In this document: piece by piece, positions 51,021-60,325 of the stretch
How positions within the stretch are numbered: position 1 is the stretch's first letter
How the letters are laid out: every line of letters starts with the position of its first letter
From: Agrilactobacillus composti DSM 18527 = JCM 14202
Lineage (GTDB): Bacteria; Bacillota; Bacilli; Lactobacillales; Lactobacillaceae
Length of the DNA: 64,000 nt
Assembly: GCF_001436375.1 (NCBI RefSeq)
Contig: NZ_AZGA01000088.1
Span: forward strand, 223,464 to 287,463
Direction of reading: 5' to 3'
The notes under the pieces: generated by a model
Database searches by the model: none
The model's input: the letters and a program-made list of their open reading frames with translations, nothing else
What the model was told of the DNA's origin: nothing
Program-made: the position numbers and the translations under genes

Positions 51021-53597
51021 TTAACGCCGTTTCTTAGCATAAGGTGTGTCACTCATTGGTAACGTATCTCGTAATTGGCCATCTAAGGCATAATAGGCGC
51101 CGCCAATAGCTGGTGCTGGTAAAATAGTTGCCAATTCACCCACACCTTTGACCCCATAGGCGATCCCTTCATGGATAGCCCGGCTTTGGACAAAGCGGGT
51201 CTCAATTTCAGGTACTTTCGTAGCATCTAATAAGCCTAAAGTAGCATATTTAGCCTTCACGTAACCTTGGTCCATATCGAAGTGTTCAGTCAAAGCATAA
51301 CCCATGCCCATGACGATCCCACCTTCGATTTGACCAGCAGCAGCAGGTGGATTGATCACTTGACCAATATCATAAGCTGCCACGAATTTACCGAGTTTAC
51401 CCTTTTCATCTAAGGTCACAACTTCTGAAGCATACCCGTAACCTACGTGGCTGACAGGGTTTTCTTTATCAGAATTGATTGGGTCAGTTCTTGGGTTAAA
51501 TTCGCCATAATATTCTTGGCCATCTAAATCAGCCAAAGAACGGCCCATATCCAATTGTACCCGTAGTTGTTGGGCAGCAAGTTTAATGGCTTCCCCAGTA
51601 ATTGTAGATTGTCTGGATGCTGTTGTTGTCCCAGTATCTGGTGTCCGGGTTGTATCCGGATCTTCTACAAGGATCAATTCAGGATCCACATCTAAAGCTT
51701 CAACCGCTAATTGGGTAGCAACCGTCGCAAAGCCTTGACCAATACAAGCTGCAGAAGAACGGACATGAATTTTACCGTCTTCTACGGAAATGATGCAACG
51801 GCCATAATCATCAAGGCCTACACCGATCCCACTGTTCTTGAAGAAACAAGTGATCCCGGCAACATCGGCAGCTTCAAAATCAGGTTTAACTGATTCCAAA
51901 GTTTCTTTTAACGCACAGTTATTAGAAACTAATTGGCCATTTGATAGGGTATCCCCAGGTTCAACTGCATTCAAGTAACGAATGTCCCAAGGACTAATGC
52001 CAACTTTCTTAGCGAGAATATTCAAGTTACTTTCGATGGCAAAAGCAGTTTGACAAACCCCAAATCCTCTAAAGGCACCACAAGGTGGGTTATTCGTATA
52101 TAAGGCATAGCCATCGATATCCACATCTTGATAATTATAAGGACCAGCCGCATGGGTACAAGCCCGTTGCAACACTGGGCCGCCTAAGGAAGCATATGCC
52201 CCAGAATCTGCATAGATCACGGCTTTCATCGCCGTTAACTTCCCATTTTCATCACAGCCAGTGGTGAAGTCCATTTCCATACCGTGACGTTTAGGGTGAA
52301 CCATTAAACTTTCTTGGCGAGAGAAGAGCACTTTAACTGGTTGTTTCAACAGCCATGCTGCCAAAGCCGCATGATGTTGAACACTCATATCTTCCTTACC
52401 CCCAAAACCGCCACCTACTAACATAGAGTGTACGTGAACTTTAGGTTTTTCAAGACCGAGCATCCGACTAACTTCCCGTTGCTCATCATAGATCCCTTGG
52501 CCACCTGAGTAAAGTAAGATCCCATCTTCACCCTCAGGTAGCGCAATAGCACATTCTGGTTCCATAAAAGCATGTTCATTAATTGGCACAGAATAATGTT
52601 CAGTTACCACATATTTAGACTGGGCTAATTTTTCATCAGCATTGCCGCGAATCACATGTTCATGAGCTAAAACGTTCCCTTTTTCATGGATCAACGGTGC
52701 GTCTTTGGCCATGGCAGCTTCACTGCTCAATACTGGTGCTAATTCTTCATATTCAATCTCAACTAAATCTTTGATTTCATCTAATGTTTCCTTTGATTTA
52801 GAAACAACTAAGCACATGGCATCGCCCACGTAACGGGTAATTCCCCCCACAGGAATCATAACGTCCCAATCAGAGATAAATTCCAAATGGCCGATCTTGT
52901 TATTGCCAGGCACATCTTCAGCTGTAAATACAGCAACACAATCAGGATGAGCCAAGGCTTTAGACTTATCAATACTCAAGAACTTAGCCCGTGGATAAGC
53001 ACTGCGCACGGCAGAGGCATATAACATGCCAGGTAGTGTCATATCATCCACATACTTGCCAGTACCTAGAGTCTTCTCTTTGGCATCCACACGCATCATG
53101 CTTTGGCCTAAATGGCCATCTTCTTTTTCATCTGGAATTGGGGTGTCATCCCGCAACATTTGTGCGGCGATTTTAATGCCATCGATAATTTTAACATACC
53201 CAGTACAACGGCAGATATTGCCCCGAATCCCTTTTCGAATATCAGTTTCTGTTGGATCTGGTTTCTTTGCAAGCATCCCCACAGCTGAGATCAACATCCC
53301 AGGGATACAATATCCACATTGTACTGCACCTGCCTTGGCAAATGCATAGGCAAATACATCTTTTTGGCGTTGGGTAATGCCTTCTACCGTTGTAACTTCT
53401 TTACCTTCTACCTTAGATAAATTAAACAAACAGCTCTTAGAGGCTCTGCCATTGATCAAAACTGTACACGCCCCGCAGGAACCCTCACTACAGCCATCCT
53501 TTGTACCGGTTAGGCCGAGGTCATCCCTTAGAAAATGCATCAATTTCTTGTCTTCTTCGCAGGTCACTTCCTGACCATTCACCGTTAAGGTATACAT
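51021..53597 (-). CDS. Selenium-dependent xanthine dehydrogenase, fused [2Fe-2S]-molybdopterin subunit
   Basis: About 858 residues joining two functions. The N-terminal [2Fe-2S] domain has CSEGSCGACTVLINGRASKSC-like spacing (three Cys plus a fourth), then CGYCIPGM and CRCTGY. The molybdopterin domain follows, with VGGGFGGKEDMS, GAFRGFGVCQTAFAIES and the active-site Glu in GVGELATILPAPAIGG. It matches the XdhD/Se-dependent XDH family, in which selenium is a labile ligand of molybdenum rather than selenocysteine. The flavin subunit is not fused or adjacent. ATG 53597 or GTG 53603 could be the start; GAAGG favours either. Confidence 0.93.
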   Translation of the reverse strand: MYTLTVNGQEVTCEEDKKLMHFLRDDLGLTGTKDGCSEGSCGACTVLINGRASKSCLFNLSKVEGKEVTTVEGITQRQKDVFAYAFAKAGAVQCGYCIPGMLISAVGMLAKKPDPTETDIRKGIRGNICRCTGYVKIIDGIKIAAQMLRDDTPIPDEKEDGHLGQSMMRVDAKEKTLGTGKYVDDMTLPGMLYASAVRSAYPRAKFLSIDKSKALAHPDCVAVFTAEDVPGNNKIGHLEFISDWDVMIPVGGITRYVGDAMCLVVSKSKETLDEIKDLVEIEYEELAPVLSSEAAMAKDAPLIHEKGNVLAHEHVIRGNADEKLAQSKYVVTEHYSVPINEHAFMEPECAIALPEGEDGILLYSGGQGIYDEQREVSRMLGLEKPKVHVHSMLVGGGFGGKEDMSVQHHAALAAWLLKQPVKVLFSRQESLMVHPKRHGMEMDFTTGCDENGKLTAMKAVIYADSGAYASLGGPVLQRACTHAAGPYNYQDVDIDGYALYTNNPPCGAFRGFGVCQTAFAIESNLNILAKKVGISPWDIRYLNAVEPGDTLSNGQLVSNNCALKETLESVKPDFEAADVAGITCFFKNSGIGVGLDDYGRCIISVEDGKIHVRSSAACIGQGFATVATQLAVEALDVDPELILVEDPDTTRTPDTGTTTASRQSTITGEAIKLAAQQLRVQLDMGRSLADLDGQEYYGEFNPRTDPINSDKENPVSHVGYGYASEVVTLDEKGKLGKFVAAYDIGQVINPPAAAGQIEGGIVMGMGYALTEHFDMDQGYVKAKYATLGLLDATKVPEIETRFVQSRAIHEGIAYGVKGVGELATILPAPAIGGAYYALDGQLRDTLPMSDTPYAKKRR

Positions 53598-53640
53598 ATT
53601 CACACCGACCTTCTATATTTGTTAACTAATTCACATATAT

Positions 53641-53669
53641 ATTATAACATCAAAAGTGCTTGGCAAAAA
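53641..53669 (-). promoter_or_regulatory. Promoter of the selenium xanthine dehydrogenase operon
   Basis: On the minus strand TTTTTG (53669-53664), a 17-nt spacer and TATAAT (53646-53641). The -10 is perfect and the -35 weak. It gives a leader of about 40 nt. Confidence 0.55.
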
Positions 53670-53690
53670 CTTTTTCTGGTCAAAATCACT

Positions 53691-54722
53691 TTATTTTGTT
53701 TGTGTCTGTAAAGCGGCCATAACTTGGCGTTGCGTCGCCCTTTGTTGCACTAATTCCGCGGCTACACTGATGGCAATTTCTTGTGGTGAATCCGCTCCAA
53801 TGGCCAAACCAATCGGCCAATGGATCCGATCTGTATCTGCCTGTGTGAAGCCCGCTTCACGAAGTGCTCTGGTGTGTAAGGCAATTTTATGCTTACTAGC
53901 TAGAACCCCGATATATTGGGCCGGCGTCTGCAGTAATAAAGCTTCTAGGCGCGCATCTGTTTTATGGCTACTCGAAACAACGATGCCATAATCTTGTTTT
54001 GTCAGGGGCAAAGTCAAATTAGGTTGTTCAAAATTCACCAATTTCATTGTATTCACAGATGGTAAATACTGTTTGGTCAACAAGCCTTCCCGATCGTCCC
54101 AAACTTCTGTATAAAAGTTTAATGGTGGCAAGACCGCAGCCAGTGCACGACCCACATGTCCGGCGCCAAAGATATACACCTTGGCACTGGTACTAATGGG
54201 TTCCACGAAATAAGTGGCACCTTGATCTTCATAGCTGATGGCACTGACTTGCAGGCGGTCTTTAGGAATGGTTAGCCCAACGAACTGTAAAGTCTCACTG
54301 TAAAAACCCAATTTAACCTGATTTCCCCGCAACTGAAAAATCAACCAGGCGGACTCATGGACACTTTGCTTGATCAAAACCTGTTCCAAGACCTGGTTCG
54401 TCAGCGTGTCAGCCGCGGCTAAATAGGTAAACAGCACTTTGGCTTTACCGCCACAGAGCATTCCTAAATCACCGGCTTTTGGGGTCAAGTTGAAATCTTC
54501 AATCTTGCTAGCAGCTTGTTGTAACAAAACCATGCCTTCTTGCACACAGCGATGTTCAATTTTGCCGCCGCCGATGGTACCTGCCACATAGCCGGCTTTA
54601 TCCACCACCATGTGGGCACCTGCCCCTCTTGGCGTTGAACCAGCACTGCTCATGACGGTGACTAACATTAAATCCTGATGGGCTTGCAATCGGTTATAGA
54701 TCAATTTCGTTAAAGTTTCCAT
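53691..54722 (-). CDS. XdhC/CoxI-family molybdenum hydroxylase maturation protein
   Basis: A 343-residue protein. The N-terminal XdhC/CoxI domain has VTVMSSAGSTPRGAGAHMVV and GTIGGGKIEHRC, and the C-terminal Rossmann domain has VYIFGAGHVGRALAAVL. Family members bind the molybdenum cofactor and insert it, sulfurated, into the hydroxylase. It lies just upstream of the selenium xanthine dehydrogenase, its probable client. GGAGAAGG before ATG 54722. Confidence 0.9.
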   Translation of the reverse strand: METLTKLIYNRLQAHQDLMLVTVMSSAGSTPRGAGAHMVVDKAGYVAGTIGGGKIEHRCVQEGMVLLQQAASKIEDFNLTPKAGDLGMLCGGKAKVLFTYLAAADTLTNQVLEQVLIKQSVHESAWLIFQLRGNQVKLGFYSETLQFVGLTIPKDRLQVSAISYEDQGATYFVEPISTSAKVYIFGAGHVGRALAAVLPPLNFYTEVWDDREGLLTKQYLPSVNTMKLVNFEQPNLTLPLTKQDYGIVVSSSHKTDARLEALLLQTPAQYIGVLASKHKIALHTRALREAGFTQADTDRIHWPIGLAIGADSPQEIAISVAAELVQQRATQRQVMAALQTQTK

Positions 54723-54767
54723 ATGAATTCCTTCTCCTGGTTGATTCTAATTGTTAAATCGTCCAAA

Positions 54768-56156
54768 CTATCCTTTTGTTGCTTGCGCTTTTTCTGGTTT
54801 TTTAATTATATTCAAGACGAGATTCAAGATAACTGCTAGGATCGTCGTCAAAATAACTTCTGAAGTTCCAAAAACGGTGTTGACCCAAGCTGGGAAGCCA
54901 GCTAAGCAATTAGGTGACAAAGCGACACCGACACCTGCTGCTAGAGATAAGCCAACAATACCTACGTTTAATGAAGATAAACCAGCGGAAACAATGGTGC
55001 GGATCCCCGTCATAGCTATTGTAGCAAAAACTGAGATCGTAGCGCCACCAATGACCGCATAAGGAATCGTAGTCAAAATAGAAGCAACTTTAGGAACAAA
55101 TCCAGCAACTACAAGGAAAATAGACGAGAATGTTAGGATATATTTGTTGATAACTTTAGTCTCAATCACTAATCCCACGTTTTGGCCAAAGGTCCCAACG
55201 GCTAATCCGCCGAAGAAACTGCCTAAGGTATTGATCAAGCCTTTACCCATAATCGCCCCAGATAGTTCCCGGTCAGTTGGTTGGCGGTCCATCGCACCCA
55301 TGGTGGTAGCGGTAAACTGGCCAATAGATTGAACGGCATCTACTAAGAAGATGATAGTTAATAGCAAGATCGGAATCAAATCAAATCTGATACCAAAGTG
55401 CATTGGTGGGATGACTTGCATGAAGCTGGCAGATTGAACGGGGCCAAAATTGACCATTCCCATGGTTAACGCGAGAATGTACCCCACAATCATACCAATC
55501 AAAATTGAAGCTAATTTGAAAAGACCTTTACCAAAGTAATTTAACGTAAACACGACAATAAAGGTTACGATGGCCACCGACCAATTTTGGACTGAACCAA
55601 AAGTGGCACTACCGGCACCACCGGCCATATACTTCACCGCCACCGGAAACAAAGATAATCCAATACTTAGTATGACTGTCCCGGTGACTATCGGTGGAAA
55701 GAGGATTCGAATATATTTCAAGAAGAATCCCATGGTTAACACAACCAAACCACCGATCAATTGGGCCCCAAAGATTGAACCTATGCCATAACTGCCCCCG
55801 ATAATCAATAAAATTGGCACCGTGGCAAAACTGGCACCCATCATCATGGGTAGGCGGGAGCCGAAGCGGCGAAAAATTGGGAAGAGCTGAATCAAAGTAG
55901 CAATCCCGGCCATGATCAAACTGGTTTGAATGATCAAAGTCGTATCACTGCCACTAAGCTTACAGGCTTTGGCAACCATAATGCCGGGTGTTACAATACC
56001 GGCAATAGCTGCGGCCACATGTTGTAGACCCAGGGGTGCCAGCTCTTTAAATGAAACTTTCGCATCATAGTTGAATAAACCTTTAGTTTTCTTGTCTTTT
56101 GGCATGGTTTTGGCCACACCGGCTTCATCTGCTGATTGACTTAAGTTTACACGCAT
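54768..56156 (-). CDS. NCS2-family xanthine/urate permease
   Basis: A 462-residue transporter with about 14 membrane segments. The NCS2 signature is in QSIGQFTATTMGAMDRQPTD, with AIMGKGLINTLGSFFGGLAV, GTFGQNVGLV and a C-terminal hydrophobic block. It resembles bacterial urate/xanthine permeases (UacT/YgfU-like) more than uracil carriers. It probably brings in the purine substrate by proton symport. ATG 56156 is behind GAGGAAAGG; the TTG 30 nt upstream is rejected. Confidence 0.9.
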   Translation of the reverse strand: MRVNLSQSADEAGVAKTMPKDKKTKGLFNYDAKVSFKELAPLGLQHVAAAIAGIVTPGIMVAKACKLSGSDTTLIIQTSLIMAGIATLIQLFPIFRRFGSRLPMMMGASFATVPILLIIGGSYGIGSIFGAQLIGGLVVLTMGFFLKYIRILFPPIVTGTVILSIGLSLFPVAVKYMAGGAGSATFGSVQNWSVAIVTFIVVFTLNYFGKGLFKLASILIGMIVGYILALTMGMVNFGPVQSASFMQVIPPMHFGIRFDLIPILLLTIIFLVDAVQSIGQFTATTMGAMDRQPTDRELSGAIMGKGLINTLGSFFGGLAVGTFGQNVGLVIETKVINKYILTFSSIFLVVAGFVPKVASILTTIPYAVIGGATISVFATIAMTGIRTIVSAGLSSLNVGIVGLSLAAGVGVALSPNCLAGFPAWVNTVFGTSEVILTTILAVILNLVLNIIKKPEKAQATKG

Positions 56157-56201
56157 CGTCAAAATCCTTTCCTCGTTAAAGGGCAAAAGTGCGTCTCACG
56201 A

Positions 56202-56579
56202 CTATTTAACGGCGACGGCCTCTATTTCAAAGAGGCCATTGCCAGGCAACTTAGCCACCTCAACACAAGAACGTGCAGGTAATAATTCTGTGAAATAACG
56301 AGCATAAATATCATTAATGGTGGAGAAATCCGCCATATTCTTTAAATAAATTAATGTTTTAACAACATGCTTAAAATCTAACCCGGCTTCATCTAAAACC
56401 CGGCCCATGTTATCTAATGCCATAACGGCTTGGGCAGATACATCAGCGCCCATTTCGCCGGTCTTAGGATCAACACCTTGTTGACCAGAAATGTAAAGCG
56501 TGTCTCCAGCCATGACCCCATGAGAATAGGGTCCAACAGGTTTTGGTAATTCTTGTGAGTTTACTGGTTTGATTGTCAT
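56202..56579 (-). CDS. RidA-family deaminase
   Basis: A 125-residue RidA/YjgF protein. GPYSHGVMAGDTLYISGQQG, YLKNMADFSTINDIYARYF and PARSCVEVAKLPGNGLFEIEAVA are typical; the conserved Arg is in ARSC. RidA removes reactive enamine/imine intermediates. Next to diaminopropionate ammonia-lyase, a PLP enzyme releasing 2-aminoacrylate-like products, this role makes sense. Only 2 nt separate it from the carbamate kinase gene. Confidence 0.93.
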   Translation of the reverse strand: MTIKPVNSQELPKPVGPYSHGVMAGDTLYISGQQGVDPKTGEMGADVSAQAVMALDNMGRVLDEAGLDFKHVVKTLIYLKNMADFSTINDIYARYFTELLPARSCVEVAKLPGNGLFEIEAVAVK

Positions 56580-56581
56580 AA

Positions 56582-57541
56582 TTATACCTTTGCCTCCTGA
56601 GTTTGGGTTGAAATGATGGTACCGGTGTCACCGGCCAAACCATCTTTAGCTTTTTCTAATAATGTGATCAATGTCTTACGGCCTGGTTTAGATTCAGCAA
56701 ATTGAATCCCTGCTTGAACCTTCGGTAACATAGAACCAGGGGCGAATTGGTTTTCTTTGATATATTGGTTCATATCGTCAACGGTGACGTTGCCCAATTC
56801 TTTTTGATCTGGTTTGCCAAAGTTAACGGCCACATGTTCAACGGCTGTTAAGATGACCAATAAATCAGCATCGACTTTTTCAGCCAACAAAGCGCTACAG
56901 AAATCTTTATCAATAACGGCTTTAGCACCCTTTAAATGGTTATGGGGTTCTTTGGTAACGGGGATGCCCCCGCCACCACAAGCGATAACCGTTTGTTTGG
57001 CATCGATCAAAGCATTAATGGTATCAATTTCAACGATTTCTTTAGGCATTGGTGAGGCTACCACTTGACGCCAGCCGCGGCCAGCATCTTCCATGACAGA
57101 CTTGCCTTCTTCGGCAACTAATTTATCTGCTTCTGCCTTAGTCATGAAAGCGCCAACTGGTTTTGTTGGCTTTTTGAAGGCTGGATCGTTTTGATCAACC
57201 ACAACTTGGCTGGCCACAGTGGCTACCGGTTGTTTGATTCCCCGATTCAACAATTCTTCTTTCAAAGCGTTTTGCAGATCATAGCCAATGTAAGCTTGAC
57301 TCATGGCAACACAGACAGATAACGGAATTTCCGGATATTTTTCCGGATTCGTTGCTGTCAAACCGTCCATTGCTAGACGGATCATACCAACTTGTGGGCC
57401 ATTACCATGGGAGATAATGACTTCATAGCCAGCTTCAATTAAATCGACAATGGCTTTGGCAGTAGATTTCACTGCAGTCATTTGTTCATGTAAGTTATTG
57501 CCTAGGGCATTACCCCCTAGAGCGACCACGACACGTTTCAT
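56582..57541 (-). CDS. arcC: Carbamate kinase
   Basis: A 319-residue kinase. VALGGNALGN, ISHGNGPQVG, VIACGGGGIPV and the later KAVIDKDFCSALLAEKVDADL are the family blocks. It makes ATP from carbamoyl phosphate and ADP. In this cluster carbamoyl phosphate would come from YgeW rather than arginine deiminase; no arcA or arcB is in the window. AGAGGAA before ATG 57541. Confidence 0.94.
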   Translation of the reverse strand: MKRVVVALGGNALGNNLHEQMTAVKSTAKAIVDLIEAGYEVIISHGNGPQVGMIRLAMDGLTATNPEKYPEIPLSVCVAMSQAYIGYDLQNALKEELLNRGIKQPVATVASQVVVDQNDPAFKKPTKPVGAFMTKAEADKLVAEEGKSVMEDAGRGWRQVVASPMPKEIVEIDTINALIDAKQTVIACGGGGIPVTKEPHNHLKGAKAVIDKDFCSALLAEKVDADLLVILTAVEHVAVNFGKPDQKELGNVTVDDMNQYIKENQFAPGSMLPKVQAGIQFAESKPGRKTLITLLEKAKDGLAGDTGTIISTQTQEAKV

Positions 57542-57586
57542 ATAGGTTCCTCTTTTCTTGAAATGTTGTTAAGTTAAAGACAAGAA

Positions 57587-58792
57587 TTAAATCTTGCCAG
57601 TGAATTCATGACGTGCTGTCCCACGGTCTTCTAAGTCTTGCAATACTTTAGCTGGATCTTTGAATTTGCTTAAGAAGATCATAGCGGCAATAACGTATGG
57701 TTTGAAGCTTGCTTGTTTGTAAAGTTGGTCACGGTAACGATCAAAGACGCTGGCATCAACTTCACCTTCAGCTGCAGAAACGCCAGTAATATCAGCTGGT
57801 AATGGATGCATGTATAATGCGTTACCATTCTTAGTTAATTTCATCATTTCTTCAGTTGCAGACCAATCTTTGAATTCAGCATTATGTTGTAATAATTCTT
57901 CTTCAAGTTTGTCAATGCCATCAAAGTCGCCCTTACCGTAAAGTTCAGTCCGTTCTTCCATAGCTTTGAATGGTGCCCAACTCTTACAATAGATCACGTC
58001 AGCATCTTTGAAGGCTTCTTTCATATCGTTAGTCTTCGTGAAGCTACCGCCAGATTTTTCAGCGTTCTTCTTAGCAATTTCTTCGACTTCAGGCATGACT
58101 TCGTAGCCCTTAGGATGTGCTAAAGTAACATCCATGCCAAAACGTGTCATCAAACCGATGATAGCTTGGGCAACAGATAATGGTTTACCATAAGAAGGAG
58201 AGTAAGCCCAAGACATAACAATTTTCTTACCCTTTAAGTTTTCAATGCCACCGTATTCGTGGATGATATGATCCAAGTCAGCTAAAGCTTGCGTTGGATG
58301 ATCTTCGTCATCTTGTAAGTCAACTAAGTTAGGACGTTGTTCCAAGATACCTTGTTGGGCACTGTCTTTAACCGCATCAATGACATCATGCATATATTTA
58401 GTCCCTTTACCAATATACATATCATCACGAATACCAATAACGTCAGCCATGAAGGAGATCATTGTGGCAGTTTCACGAACTGTTTCACCATGGGCGATTT
58501 GAGATTTCTTTTCATCCAAATCTTGAATGGCTAAACCTAACATGTTACAAGCACTTGTGAAAGAAAAACGTGTCCGAGTAGAGTTATCCCGGAAGATAGA
58601 GATTCCTAAGCCAGAATCAAATACTTTTGTGGAGATGTTGCGTTCACGCAAGTTACGCAAAGCATCGGCAGTATTTAAAGTAGCTTTTAATTCGTCATCA
58701 CTTTTATGCCAAGTTTGCATAAAGTCTTCGCCGTACATGTTATCGATGTTTAATTTACCAATTTTGTTTACTAATGAGTCAAAGTTTGCCAT
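57587..58792 (-). CDS. ygeW: Knotted carbamoyltransferase YgeW
   Basis: A 401-residue transcarbamylase. Carbamoyl-phosphate motif STRTRFSF, HPTQALADLDH, and HPLPADITGVSAAEGEVDAS are seen. The family is the YgeW group, longer than ornithine carbamoyltransferase (about 330 residues), with no known acceptor. It probably works in the direction of carbamoyl-phosphate formation during purine breakdown. It is translated behind AGGGGATC from a leader with an inverted repeat (58844-58865). Confidence 0.93.
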   Translation of the reverse strand: MANFDSLVNKIGKLNIDNMYGEDFMQTWHKSDDELKATLNTADALRNLRERNISTKVFDSGLGISIFRDNSTRTRFSFTSACNMLGLAIQDLDEKKSQIAHGETVRETATMISFMADVIGIRDDMYIGKGTKYMHDVIDAVKDSAQQGILEQRPNLVDLQDDEDHPTQALADLDHIIHEYGGIENLKGKKIVMSWAYSPSYGKPLSVAQAIIGLMTRFGMDVTLAHPKGYEVMPEVEEIAKKNAEKSGGSFTKTNDMKEAFKDADVIYCKSWAPFKAMEERTELYGKGDFDGIDKLEEELLQHNAEFKDWSATEEMMKLTKNGNALYMHPLPADITGVSAAEGEVDASVFDRYRDQLYKQASFKPYVIAAMIFLSKFKDPAKVLQDLEDRGTARHEFTGKI

Positions 58793-58843
58793 TTTGAGAT
58801 CCCCTTATTTTTTAATTTGATTTTTTTAATTGATTAATTGATA

Positions 58844-58865
58844 CATTGATACAAAATTATCAATG
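58844..58865 (-). promoter_or_regulatory. Inverted repeat upstream of ygeW
   Basis: CATTGATA (58844-58851), 6-nt spacer, TATCAATG (58858-58865), perfect 8-bp arms, with a further half-site TTGAT nearby (58830-58842). It lies 50 nt before the ygeW start. It may be an operator, for example for the YheO-type regulator; the pairing is inference. Confidence 0.45.
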
Positions 58866-58879
58866 CGATTTATAAAAAA

Positions 58880-58963
58880 TGCGCACCAAACTTTATTCTT
58901 CCATGGTTGCGACATCACCGTAAAAGCGCTTGATGTAAATCTGAAGAAAATAGTAGGTGCGCA
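58880..58963 (-). terminator. Long nested hairpin with U tract between ygeY and ygeW
   Basis: On the minus strand TGCGCACC (58963-58956) pairs with GGTGCGCA (58887-58880), and the second arm is followed by TTTTTT. Inside lie two more coaxial helices, TTCTTC/GAAGAA and ACATC/GATGT. The whole element is 84 nt, much longer than an ordinary terminator. It probably ends or attenuates the ygeX-ygeY transcript before ygeW. Confidence 0.6.
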
Positions 58964-58986
58964 CATCTTTATGAGCCGATCAAATA

Positions 58987-60324
58987 TTATTTATTGTTAG
59001 CAGTATAAACGGTAGGTAGAGCAGCATAGAATGCAGCGCAACGTACCAAGTCAGTCTTCCAAGTAATTTCGTTGGCAGCATGGGCTTGGGCTTCTGCACC
59101 AGGACCATAACCGATACAAGGAATGTTGTTACGACCCATGATGCTAACGCCGTTTGTAGAGAATGTCCATTTGTCTAACAATGGGCGTTCTTCACGCATC
59201 TTGATTTGTTGTTCTGGGCCTTGACGTTTTTCACCATACATATCGTGGTGAACTTCCAATAAAGCTTTTGTAACTGGGCTGTCTTCTGGAATTACCCAAG
59301 TTGGGAAGTAGGCTTCGATTGGATAAGATAAGCCAGTGTAGCTTGGACGATCGTAGTTATACATAGATACTTTAACAGCATCGCCATATTTCTTAACTGC
59401 AGGTAAGTTGCGGATTTCTTCTAAGCAGCTTTCCCAAGTTTCGCCACAAGTCATCCGACGATCCAAAGAGATAGCACAAGAATCAGCTACGGCACAACGA
59501 CTTGGAGAAGTGAAGTAGATTTGAGAAGTGGTAACAGTACCACGGCCGATGAAGCTAGCTTCTTTCCATTGGTCATTGTTCTTTTCGTCTAACATCTTAA
59601 CTAAACCTTTGATAACAGTGCTTTCAGTATCACCGTTGTTGTTTAATTGACGGATGTCATTGATGATGTCAGCCATCTTGTAGATAGCGTTATCGCCACG
59701 TTCAGGTGCAGAACCATGACTAGACAAGCCTTTGACTTCAACTCTGATTTCCATCCGGCCACGTTGACCACGATAGATCCCACCATCAGTAGGTTCTGTG
59801 GAAACAACGAATTCTGGACGAATCTTGTCTTCGTTGATGATATATTGCCAGTTCAAGCCATCACAGTCTTCTTCTTGGACTGTTACAGCAACCATGACAG
59901 TATATTTGTCATTTAATAGACCTAAGTCTTTCATGATTTTAGCGCCATAGACTGCAGAAGCGATCCCGCCTTCTTGATCAGAAGTCCCACGGCCACCTAA
60001 TTCAGTGTCAGTTTCGAAACCATCATATGGATCGAATTTCCAGTTGGATTTTTCACCAATGGCTACGGTATCAATATGGCCATCAAAGGCAATTAATTTT
60101 TTACCGTTACCCATATAGCCTAACAAGTTACCCATTGGGTCAACATCGATCTTGTCAAAGCCTAATTTTTCCATTTCTTCTTTGGCACGTTTGATCTTGT
60201 TGCCTTCTTCAGCACTTTCACCGGGGATCTTAACCATATCGCGTAAGAATTTAACGATATCTTTTTGATATTTCTCGGCTTGTTTCTTAATTGCGGCGTA
60301 ATCTAAATGTAGTTCTGTACTCAT
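58987..60324 (-). CDS. ygeY: YgeY-family selenium-metabolism-linked hydrolase (M20 peptidase-like)
   Basis: About 445 residues. M20-type metal motifs are [20 protein letters not shown] and TVQEEDCDG (catalytic Glu), and [18 protein letters not shown] follows. It hydrolyses an amide or carbamoyl intermediate, presumably from ring-opened purine; the substrate has not been shown. The start is ATG 60324 after GGGGGC; a longer reading frame overlaps ygeX and lacks support. The ygeX end overlaps nearly adjacent. Confidence 0.92.
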   Translation of the reverse strand: MSTELHLDYAAIKKQAEKYQKDIVKFLRDMVKIPGESAEEGNKIKRAKEEMEKLGFDKIDVDPMGNLLGYMGNGKKLIAFDGHIDTVAIGEKSNWKFDPYDGFETDTELGGRGTSDQEGGIASAVYGAKIMKDLGLLNDKYTVMVAVTVQEEDCDGLNWQYIINEDKIRPEFVVSTEPTDGGIYRGQRGRMEIRVEVKGLSSHGSAPERGDNAIYKMADIINDIRQLNNNGDTESTVIKGLVKMLDEKNNDQWKEASFIGRGTVTTSQIYFTSPSRCAVADSCAISLDRRMTCGETWESCLEEIRNLPAVKKYGDAVKVSMYNYDRPSYTGLSYPIEAYFPTWVIPEDSPVTKALLEVHHDMYGEKRQGPEQQIKMREERPLLDKWTFSTNGVSIMGRNNIPCIGYGPGAEAQAHAANEITWKTDLVRCAAFYAALPTVYTANNK

Positions 60325-60325
60325 T

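Noticed and set aside
48243-53603. Possible selenocysteine codons in SelD or the hydroxylases
   Set aside because: SelD has Cys at the catalytic site and the hydroxylase frames are continuous without in-frame TGA. Selenium in this enzyme group is a labile cofactor.
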